The translations under genes and the position numbers were made by a program. The notes beneath the pieces were generated by a model, which saw only the letters and a list, made by a program, of their open reading frames with translations, was not told the DNA's origin and did no database searches. A DNA stretch of 64,000 bases, from NCBI RefSeq assembly GCF_003576645.1, contig NC_044930.1:15180806-15244805 (forward strand), read 5' to 3'. Source of the stretch: Ipomoea triloba (Eukaryota > Streptophyta > Magnoliopsida > Solanales > Convolvulaceae). Positions within the stretch are counted from its first letter, which is position 1, and the number at the start of each line of letters is the position of its first letter. Shown here in pieces: positions 55,238 through 64,000 of the stretch.

Positions 55238-58200
55238 ATGATCATCCTCCCAAGAATCTGGTTGTGTTTGTTGCCTGTGCTCATAAATATCTTGGTTGTA
55301 GCAGCATGGACCAATCCAGATGATGGTAAGTTGTTTGTTAATCTTGACGTGAAGAAAAACCCAAATTAAAACTCCTCCTCTTTTGATTCATTATTCAGTG
55401 GCTGCTCTAAACTCTCTGAAATCTGAGTGGGAGAATGTACCACCCAATTGGACTGGCCAAGATCCTTGCGATGATCATTGGGATGGGATTCAATGCAGAA
55501 ATTCCCGCGTCGTTGGATTGTAAGAATCCTACCTCCAACTTTATTTTTACCTCTCATCTTCTTCTGCATTACTTTTTAACTCCAATTTATTCTGCAATTA
55601 TTCTTAATTCCAGAACCTTATCAAGCATGAGTCTGCGTGGTGGGCTATCTGGAGACATTGCTGGGTTGTCAGAGCTAGAGACCTTGTAAGTCTTCCATTC
55701 TGCCTGAGGGTATGCACCGGGTAAATCCCGCCTTGTGATGTAAAGGATCGCAATGAGGTAAACCACCCTAGGGTTGCACCAGGTAAACCAAGAGTTCTAG
55801 GATTCGAACTAGTGACCTTCTGGTTACAAGTTTATATCCTTAGTTATCTTGGCTGGGGTTAATCCCATTCTGGTTGGTTTCTTGTTTCTCCCTACATTAT
55901 AACTTATACTACACAATTCTGTTGTGCTAATGTGTTTCTGGATTCAGATGTGCATCCGTTCCTTGTGGGCCGAGTTGCCAAAACCCATCTCTAATTATCA
56001 ACTACTTTTTCATATAGGGATCTATCATACAACAATGAATTGACAGGTCCTCTTCCTCAAGCCATTGGAAACCTGAAAGCATTGTCAAACTTGTAAGTAA
56101 CTGGATTTTACTGCAGTAAATAAAATTGTTGAGGATTGGTGTTCTATCATAAGCTGATTGCTCATGACTGCAAAACAGAATCCTTGTTGGTTGTGGGTTT
56201 TCTGGACCAATTCCAGACGCAATAGGATCTCTGACCGAATTGAGATTTCTGTAAGGACGACTTTCACCTTATCTTATTATTTTCCCTTTCCTTGAAGTTG
56301 TTAATATATGGAAAGTTCTAGCTTGGTGGTGGTAGTAACAACATTTTACTTGTTGCTTATATAGTTCGTTCCATTTAACATCATCTAGAGGATGCTACAA
56401 CAAAATTGTCGAATGAGCTATATATATATATGAACTTCATACTGTTACACTATGCTATGCAGATCGTTGAACTCAAACAAATTTGTCGGCACAATACCAC
56501 CATCAGTTGGTAAATTGTCAAAACTCTATTGGCTGGATATGGCCGATAATCAACTTACCGGAACTCTTCCAGTCTCTAAAGGGGACACACCTGGTCTTGA
56601 TATGCTTCTTGATACGAAACACTTGTATGTATCATCCCATCCTTTTCATTCTATATTCATTACTCTCTTTGGTTTTCATCTTTTGGATGTATCAATAACT
56701 TTGCAGTCACTTTGGAAAGAATCAACTTTCTGGCGACATTCCAGCTCAGCTTTTCAACCCGAATATGAAACTGATACATTTGTAAGTTCCATTGATCCAA
56801 GCTAGTGATGTGGAATTGTATCTTTATACAAAGACTATAATTAGATTGAATAAACTACTGGATATCCAAATCCTTTATTGTATTCGTGGAAAATGGTTTC
56901 CTTATGTGTTATATATTATACTGAGCAGGTTGCTTGAACAAAACGGGCTTACTGGAAATATCCCTGAAACATTAGGACTTGTTAAGACTTTGGAGGTCGT
57001 GTAAGTATTTCGGTTTCCTTTTTAGAATATACTCCATGTTATTTGTTAAGTGTGCACTCCTTATGAATGAACTGATAGAAATATAAAAATCCTTGCTTGC
57101 AACAGTCGTCTCGACAAGAATTCGTTGAGGGGGCCCGTTCCATCAAATCTCAACAACCTCACAAGCGTCAATGAACTGTAAGCAGACCGAAGTCTATATA
57201 TGTAACTGATTGTCTGCTATGTATTCTATTTCAAGAAAGTCGCCTTTATCCAGCGATTTGATTCAATGTTTTCCTTAACTTTGTGGGCTGCAGATACTTG
57301 GCAAACAATGGTTTTAGTGGCGCCTTGCCCAATCTCACTGGCATGAATAACCTCAACTATCTGTAAGATTAACAATTAAGTAAACCGTTTTGCTAACATC
57401 TCTTTTTGTCCAAAAAAAGCTTGTAAATGCTGCTTTTAGTTGAACTGAAATGATTTGCCGAATCAAATGTCTGATAATATTGCAGAGATATGAGCAATAA
57501 CTCATTTGATCCGACGGACTTTCCATTGTCGTTGACAACCTTACAGTCTCTGACGACATTGTATGTATCTCTTCTCACTTTTTCTCTTTCTATATATGGG
57601 GTTCCTTAGCTTGATCTTATATCTATCCATGTCTATTTCTCTAAGCATGAACCTCATTTGCAAACATTGTACTTGCAGAGTGATGGAAAATACAGGACTA
57701 CAAGGACAAGTTCCTCCTGACCTTTTCAGTCTTAATCAGTTGCAGAATGTGTGAGTGTCCTCTTAATTTTTTCTTTCCTTCAGTTAATGCGGCCAACACA
57801 AACAAAAATTAAAAAATTTTGTGACTCGTATAAAGAGTTAATTCCAGCAATGGTCCTCTGACAATGTTGATTTTCCAAAATTAGTCCCCCACTTTTAATT
57901 TAGACAATTTAAGTCCCTTGACTTTCAAATTTTTTCCAATGTTGGTCCTTTCGTCAAATTTTTGTTAAGTTGAGGTCAAATAAAGGGGTAAAATTGTCCG
58001 TTCACATGTATAGTGTATTATTACTCGTATTTCTCCTGTCATATACGCTATATATATGAATATAATCTCAATCGAAGAGACTTGGACTGAGATTATATGG
58101 CTTTGATTGAGATTCCAACTGAGATTATATTCATATATACAACGTATAGGACATGAGAAATACGAGTAATATACACTAAACAGGTAAACGGACAATTTTA

Positions 58201-61200
58201 CCCATTCATTTGTCCTCAACTTAACCACAATTTGACGAAAGGACCAAGATTGGAAAGAATTTGAAAGTCAAGGGATCTAAATTGTCCAAATTAAAATCGG
58301 GGACTAATTTTGGAAAATCAACATAGTCGACCATTGCTGGAATTAACTCCTCGTATAAATGTATAATCTTCCTTTGTCTCAACTGATAAAAATTCTACAT
58401 TCCAAATTTCAAATTAATGACTAGCGGTTTGTTGCTTACTCGCAGCATCTTGAGCAAGAACAGACTTAATGGCACCCTGACCATTAGCCCCAGCTACAGC
58501 TCCCAACTGCAACTCATTGATCTGCGAATCAACTTGATTGATGCGTTTACACAGAGACCAGGAATCCCTTTCCAGATCATGTAGGTTTAACTAACTTTTG
58601 TGTTTCTTCTTAAGCCATTTTGAAACTGGTCCTTTTATGGCTCTTTCTTGTCAGCTAGGCAAGTGATTGCCTATTTACCAAATGTGTGCTGCTGTGTAAT
58701 GATCCCGCTCTTTTTGATTTTCTTCTTTTACAGACTTGTGAAAAACCCATATTGTGACGAAGGAGGCATTGCGAGTTACTGTGTTGTACCCCAGCCTAAA
58801 TCCCCATATTCAACTCCTATTAATTGTTCGCCTCGTCAATGCAGTGCTGGCCAAATATCGAGCCCTAAGTGTGCATGCGCCTATGCATACACAGGAAACA
58901 TATTTTTCAGAGCTCCTTCCTTCTCCAACTTGGGAAACGCTACCATATTCGAGACGCTTCAAGGGTCTTTGATGCGCGCATTCCTGTCTCATCAACTCCC
59001 TGTAGATACGGTTTCCCTGAGTAATCCAACAAAAAATTTGGATGATTACCTTGTAGTACACTTGGAAGTTTTTCCATCCGGCCAGGATTATTTCAACCGA
59101 ACAGCAGTTTCTGGAGTTGGGTTTGTGCTTAGCAATCAGACTTTCAAGCCACCCAAAGAATATGGACCATTCTTTTTCATTGCTGAGGGCTATAAGTTTT
59201 TCACAGGTGACAGAACATTTTAAGGATGATATGGTTCACATATTTGCTCAAACATTATTTATTGTCTTGCACATTTCATATATATGCTTGTATTTCTGAA
59301 TCTGTTCTATCAACCAGGTAGTGATTCTACAGAATCAGGCAAGTCCTCAAGTACTGGCATTATAATTGGAGCAGCAGTTGGTGGTTCAGTTCTTGTGATT
59401 GTATCACTGGTTATTGGGGTCTACGCTTTCCGCCAAAAGAGAAGAGCTCAAGAAGCTACTAAAAAGAGTGATCCTTTTGGTAAGATCAGGAATTACTAAT
59501 GCTATCCGTACAGGCTTAGCTCACTGGTTCAATAAGCAGTATTTGGAGACAGTGTGGGATTATGCTCAAAGTGGGCAGATCCCTTGTGCGCACCAGCATT
59601 TGGCCCTGTCTGCTGAGCCGCTAAGTCACGGAGGAATTACTAATGCAACTTGATGTTGTTACTCATGTGTATCTTTAAATTCTCACCATTTTTCTTATAT
59701 ATGATGCAGCATCCTGGGATCCTTCTAAAAACAGTGGTGGTGTCCCCCAGCTAAAGGCAGCAAAATGTTTCTCATTTGAAGAGCTTAAGAAATGTACAAA
59801 CAACTTTTCAGAAACCAATGATATAGGATCTGGTGGTTATGGAAAGGTCAGATGTCTCCATCAATTCCTCTTTCTGTTTTACCTTTCTTTCATTATTACT
59901 CCCCTCTATCCCATTTTATCTGTCCTACTTACTATTCATTAGTCAAACCAACTCTTTCTTCTTTGTTTATTTTCTTTATTATATTTTATTTATTTTGAAA
60001 TTTGATTTTTTGTGTTTAATAGTACTTTTAGTGTAGTTTATAAATATATAAATTTTGTGTATTAATACTAAACTTAATATTATGAAAATTTGAATTAAAA
60101 ATTACTTCAGTCAAGCCTTTGTTAACCGAATCGGACACATAAAATGGGACAGAGATATTTGTCTAGGAAACTCTAAAAAATAAATTAAATATCAAAGTAT
60201 TTTGTGGGGGGATTTAAAACTTGTGATAACATTTCAGGTATACAGAGGAAGCCTTCCTGGTGGGCACCTGGTTGCCATAAAGAGAGCTCTACAGGGATCA
60301 ATGCAGGGTGCTCCAGAGTTCAAATCTGAGATTGAGCTTCTCTCTAGGGTTCATCACAAGAATGTTGTTGCACTGGTAGGGTTTTGTTTTGATCAAGGTG
60401 AACAAATGCTGGTGTATGAATATATTCCCAATGGCACACTTAAGGACAGCCTCTCAGGTACTTTGAAGTTCCACAATGCAAGTTTTGGGAAATGTCAAAG
60501 ATACCAAGAAATCATCACATGTTGTATTGTATTTGCAGGAAAGTCTGGAATCAGATTAGATTGGATGAGGAGACTTAGGATAGCTCTTGGATCAGCCAAA
60601 GGGTTGCAGTATCTGCATGACCTCGTTAACCCTCCCATCATCCACCGCGACATAAAAACAAATAACATTTTGCTGGACGAGCGGTTGAATGCTAAAGTTG
60701 CGGATTTTGGCCTCTCCAAGTCCATGGGTGAACCTGAAAGGGGTCATGTCACCACTCAAGTTAAAGGAACAATGGTAAGTATAGACAATGTTGTAGAAGA
60801 CGCTAGGTGCTAGTTGGACGCCCAAGGGGCGCCTAGGCGACTGAGTAATAATAATAAGAAAAATAACACACCAGAACACTCAGCCGAGTTGGGCGTCGAG
60901 TTGACCGACTCTGGCGCCTAGTTTGGCCGACTTAGGCGCCGAGTTGGCCTACTCGGGCGCCTAGGCCGCCTATTCGGCCGACTAATGTCCGCCTAAGGGT
61001 AAAATTCCCTCGACCTAGGGGTGCCTAATCGGTGCCAGCCGATTTTTGCAACAGTGAATATAGACTATATATTCAAACTTGCCATGAAATATTGTGCTTT
61101 TGCCTTTTGGCATACTTAAATCTATCTCAATGTTCTAGCTGACCAGTCAGTACTTTTACTGATGCAGGGCTACTTGGATCCAGAGTATTACATGACAAAT

Positions 61201-61641
61201 CAGCTAACAGAGAAGAGCGACGTTTACAGCTTTGGAGTGGTGCTGTTGGAGCTGCTTACCGCGAGAGTTCCAATTGAAAAAGGGAAATACATAGTTCGGG
61301 AAGTGAAGCAAGTGATGGACAGGAGTAAAGAAATGTTTAACCTTCATGTAGTTCTCGACCCAGCCATTCGCTCTAGCGCAACACCCAGGAGCGTCGAGAA
61401 ATATGTGGATCTGGCATTGAGGTGCGTCGAAGAATCAGGAGTTCACAGGCCAACAATGAGCGAAGTGGTGAAAGAGATTGAGAACGTGATGGAGATTCTT
61501 GGGATGAACCCTAATGCTGAATCTGCATCAGCTTCAGAGAACTATGAGGGATCAAGCACAGGCTTTCAGCATCCTTACAGTGATCAAAGCCTCTTTGTTT
61601 ACAGTGGAGCCTATCCTCCTTTAAACTTAGAGCCCAAGTAA
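55238..61641 (+). CDS. LRR receptor-like kinase, LRR-VIII-1 / HPCA1-like (RLK-2), 19 exons
   Basis: Exons: 55238-55325, 55399-55519, 55614-55685, 56018-56092, 56179-56250, 56463-56624, 56707-56781, 56929-57000, 57106-57177, 57294-57362, 57486-57560, 57679-57750, 58446-58580, 58734-59206, 59318-59479, 59710-59846, 60238-60457, 60539-60774, 61168-61641. They total 2862 nt, or 953 residues, all in phase with no stop. Signal peptide, LRR N-cap ([10 protein letters not shown]), one LRR per 72-nt exon, cysteine region (C418, C423, C433, C435), membrane helix (about 559-582), kinase with GSGGYG (638-643), Lys659, HRD Asp755 and DFG Asp773. Exons 2-12, 17 and 18 have the same lengths as in RLK-1, so the two are duplicates; the C-terminal tail is 19 residues longer here. 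Expected at the plasma membrane as a signalling receptor. The stimulus is not deducible from sequence alone. Confidence 0.93.
55703..55864 (-). mobile_element. tRNA-derived SINE in RLK-2 intron 3
   Basis: 162 bp flanked by the direct repeat CCATTCTG (55695-55702 and 55865-55872). The minus strand carries a B-box-like AGTTCGAATCC and, nearer its start, an A-box-like CCAGCCAAGATAACTAAGG. Pol III promoter plus target repeats define a SINE. No long A tail is seen. Confidence 0.75.
57835..58349. mobile_element. Mutator-type MITE with long inverted repeats in RLK-2 intron 12
   Basis: The ends GAGTTAATTCCAGCAATGG and CCATTGCTGGAATTAACTC are perfect complements. The inverted arms extend over most of the 515 bp (for example TAAGTCCCTTGACTTTC versus GAAAGTCAAGGGATCTA). 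The duplication CTCGTATAAA (10 bp) flanks it at 57825-57834 and 58350-58359. This length and the long arms fit a non-autonomous MULE. Confidence 0.88.
59503..59631 (+). mobile_element. SINE-like retroposon in RLK-2 intron 15
   Basis: 129 bp between perfect 15-bp direct repeats AGGAATTACTAATGC (59488-59502, 59632-59646). The head GGCTTAGCTCACTGGTT resembles a tRNA A box; the B box is weak. Long target repeats and the A box point to LINE-mediated insertion of a tRNA-derived SINE. Confidence 0.75.
59899..60156. mobile_element. Stowaway-like MITE in RLK-2 intron 16
   Basis: The left end CTCCCCTCTATCCCATTTTA is matched by the complement of TAAAATGGGACAGAGAT at the right end. Body sequence matches the copies at 54299 and 63464. 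Confidence 0.8.
60787..61058. mobile_element. hAT-like GC-rich MITE in RLK-2 intron 18
   Basis: 272 bp bounded by TATAGAC (60780-60786, 61059-61065). The ends AATGTTGTAGAAGACGCTAGG and CGATTTTTGCAACAGTGAA are imperfect inverted repeats. The interior iterates GGCGCCTAGG and GCCGACT words and is much more GC-rich than the intron. The 7-8 bp duplication suggests hAT. Confidence 0.75.
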
Positions 61642-61966
61642 AACACCACAGATCCTGCATCTATGGCCTTGTGGCCTGCTTTTCTGCCGCCTTCACACTG
61701 TCATGTTTGTATATTTTAGGTAAAAACAGATGGAATTTGTTTAAATCTTGAATTTCTTGCCTTCATTTATGTATATTTTGTGTTTTTGATGAAATGGAAA
61801 TGAATACCCTTTGAAGAAAGAGAAACCTGATTGTTAAATTCATGATTTGTGCAACCAGTATATATTACAAATTCAACATTCAATTACTTATGGAGGAACA
61901 TCTTATATATAATATTGATATATTTTGAAATACTTATTTAAAAATAAACATTAGACATTATGATAA
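61642..61966. other. Convergent intergenic region (3' UTRs of RLK-2 and the CCR-like gene)
   Basis: 325 bp between two converging stop codons, AT-rich. It must hold both 3' ends. No gene inside. Confidence 0.6.
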
Positions 61967-63000
61967 TCAGTTCGGCAGTACCAGATGGCCGTTTACTCTA
62001 AGGCTTTCCACTGTCTCCCGCACAGCATCTTCAACTGGAGTAAAAACAAACCCTAAAGCGATAAGCCTTTTCGCAGCATCTTCACAAGTCATCAAACCTG
62101 GTTGCGTTTCGCCTGAAAACCTGTATTCAAAAACAGTACAGTTGCTTTAAAAAAAACTAAACACATACAAATTTGGTATGCAGTAATATTGCAATTCATT
62201 ATTCTTCATAACCCTCTCCCTCTCCTTACCTATTATTTCCTAGGTTTTGGTTTCATTCATAACAGGGTTTTGTGATATTGCATCCCTCCATAACAAACGA
62301 CTAACCAATAACTATATTGGGGCTCAATGACTAGTAGTAATTAAAACTTAAAACACCCGCGCATTCAGATCAAAGCCAATCGTTATTCTTATCTGATAGA
62401 CTAGCCAACACGATATTGAAGCCTTTAGTAGTAAGAGTTCACAAGCTAATACAGAGGAAACCGATATAGCATGAGCGATATCCTGTTACTCCATAATCAT
62501 AAAACCCCACTTACAGTTATATTTTAGTAAAGTAATGAAACCAAAACAATATGGGACAACATTGCTGGAATGAAAACGCCAATACTTGAAGAATTTCAAA
62601 AACAGAAAGACTTGATGGCATTGAAGAAGAAAATGGACGGGAAGACAAACCTGTGTACAGGGAACTGAGGAAAAAGTTTTGAAACCCTCTCAGCAAAATC
62701 ACCAAACTGATAAATGCCATTGGTACACAGGTATCTCCCGGAAGCACTAGGGGTCTCGAATAGCAGTACTTGAGCCTTTGCCACATCTTCGACGTGCACA
62801 GCTCCCAGCCAGTGATACTCTTGCGTATCTTTTGATCCCCGAAGAAGCTGTTGCAAAACAGCAGAGCTCGCATTTAATCCAGGTTGCAAAAGTTTGCCAA
62901 GACATGTAGCCGGATGAATAGCTACAACATCTAATCCATTCTTCTCCGCAAACTCCCTTGCCGCTTTCTCAGCCAATGTCTTCGATACAGGATACCATTT
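61967..63000 (-). CDS. Cinnamoyl-CoA-reductase-like NAD(P) reductase, 3' part
   Basis: Two exons on the minus strand: 63000-62651 and 62120-61967, GT-AG borders, ending in TGA 61969-61967. They encode about 167 residues. The first exon begins KWYPVSKTLAEKAAREFAEK, containing the YxxxK catalytic pair of extended short-chain dehydrogenases. It continues GLDVVAIHPATCLG and WLGAVHVEDVAKAQVLLFET, typical of the CCR/DFR-like family, which reduces CoA thioesters or aldehydes with NADPH in the cytosol. Family proteins have about 320 residues, so the N-terminal Rossmann half lies beyond the window. Whether it is true CCR or a CCR-like enzyme cannot be told without the N-terminal signature. Confidence 0.88.
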
Positions 63001-63463
63001 CTGTCAACCACAGCAGATCTCTCAGCTATGCTTAAAACCCCACCCCGCCCCTTAACAAAATGAATGGCTTTTTCTGCCTACAGAAGGCGAAACATGTCTC
63101 TCTCTGATTACATTTTCATAACTGTGATTTCTTATTATTCTTAAAATTCCTAATAAAAAAGCACTACAGATTAACATGTATTAAATCAGATGAGTACCAA
63201 GTTTCAATCTTGAAATTGCTACTGTTGGGGGTAAGGTTAAAAATGAGTGTTATATCAACTTTAAATATACTGATGGATATATAATATTAATAGGGCCTGA
63301 GCAAACCGACCAGATAAGGCGGAACAAGGCAACCCCGACCGGCCCCCGGGCCGAGCCTAGTGCTCGGCCTCAGCTAGGTCAAGGCCCGGCCGTGAGGCCA
63401 GGTGGTGCATGTGAAATTGGAAGGGACCCTAATCGCCACCCTTTTCTTGGGCCAAAGTTTAGT
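63001..63463 (-). other. CCR-like gene intron (part) with GC-rich repeat piece
   Basis: Follows the AG acceptor at 63001-63002 (minus strand). It contains a GC-rich stretch (63295-63415, GGCCGAGCC and GTGCTCGGCCTC words) like that at 29421-29740. No exon visible. Confidence 0.5.
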
Positions 63464-63745
63464 ACTATGTCCCATTTTAGTTGTTTGATTCGTTTACGAG
63501 ACATACTAAAATTATTTTTAATCTAATTTTTCATAATATTAAATTTAGCATTAATATATAAAATTTATATATTTAGAAACTACATTAAAAGTACTATTAA
63601 ACACAAAAAATTAAATTTAAAAGTAATAAAAAATTACTAAAGAAATTAAACAATAAAGAAAGATTTAATCTTTTTTATATTCAATAGAAGTGATCACCCG
63701 AGTTAATTTGACCAATAAATAATAAATAGGATAAGAGAGTATAAA
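63464..63745. mobile_element. Degraded Stowaway-like MITE
   Basis: TATGTCCCATTTTAGTTGTT at the left and the same interior (TAAAATTTATATATTTAGAA) as the copies at 54299 and 59899. The right end is poorly conserved. Confidence 0.6.
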
Positions 63746-63814
63746 TTTTCTCACAGTTGTCTCGTTAAGACACAATTTTCTCTTGTAATTATTTTACAAG
63801 AGTCCTTATTACAA

Positions 63815-64000
63815 ATCTTTAGAGAAAATATCATTTTTAGTCCCTCAACTATAATGCATGTATCAATTTTGGTCCTTGACTATTAAAAATTTCAAATTAG
63901 GTCCATGACTATTCAATTTGTATCACTTTTGGTCCTTGACTATTAACATTTTCAAATTAGGTGCATGACTATTCATTTTGTATCACATTTGGTCCTGCCG
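63815..64000. mobile_element. Left end of a MULE-like MITE with 60-bp tandem repeats, cut by window edge
   Basis: Starts near TTTTTAGTCCCTCAACTATA, like the ends of many plant non-autonomous MULEs. Units beginning GGTCCTTGACTATTAA start at 63871 and 63931 and the next GGTCCT at 63991, an exact 60-bp period. The rest lies outside. Confidence 0.6.

Noticed and set aside
62517..62873. A second minus-strand ORF overlapping the CCR-like exon
   Set aside because: It is a different frame of the CCR-like exon and its intron; the exon frame is fixed by the YxxxK motif and splice phases.

Overview
The window is plant nuclear DNA: spliced genes with GT-AG introns, nested Ty1/copia retrotransposons, MITEs and SINEs. 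It fits a core eudicot. An asterid such as the morning-glory family is possible, but nothing here settles the species. It is a draft assembly, with one 52-N gap (24187-24238) and five lone N characters (34160, 36701, 41441, 42234, 44345) that mark untrimmed contig overlaps.

Host genes. Two same-strand paralogous leucine-rich-repeat receptor kinases frame the window. RLK-1 (2269-10292) has 19 exons and 929 residues. RLK-2 (55238-61641) has 19 exons and 953 residues. Thirteen of the 19 exons have identical lengths, and both reading frames are intact. Both belong to the LRR-VIII-1 family that includes the Arabidopsis hydrogen-peroxide sensor HPCA1, and both carry a C-x9-C-x-C cysteine pattern between the LRRs and the membrane segment. 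They look like a tandem duplication pushed 45 kb apart by transposon insertion. Converging on RLK-2 from the right edge is the 3' half of a cinnamoyl-CoA-reductase-like gene (61967-63000, minus strand).

Left edge (1-2268): decayed Helitron-type remnants (an RPA-like OB-fold protein and the tail of a Pif1-like helicase), then the RLK-1 upstream region.

10438-29420 is a nest of insertions. A Copia-4 remnant holds Copia-2 (minus, LTRs ending TA...TA). Copia-2's 3' LTR was hit by Copia-1 (plus). Copia-1's reverse transcriptase was hit by Copia-3 (minus). Copia-3's integrase/RT boundary was hit by a 1.3-kb element now left as a solo LTR. Target-site duplications support the four inner insertions (CAATA, AAAAC, TATGA, TATGT).

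29420-32130 is repeat-rich: a 33-bp tandem array, a TGCACA-rich element and elements bordered by (TA)n.

32130-51659 is a SIRE/Maximus-like Copia element with 1.58-kb LTRs, gag, pol, a small accessory ORF and a long broken env-like ORF. About 5.5 kb of its apparent length is contig-overlap duplication. 51660-55237 is AT-rich intergenic DNA with MITEs. The RLK-2 introns hold two SINE-like retroposons, a Mutator-type MITE, a Stowaway-like MITE and a hAT-like MITE.
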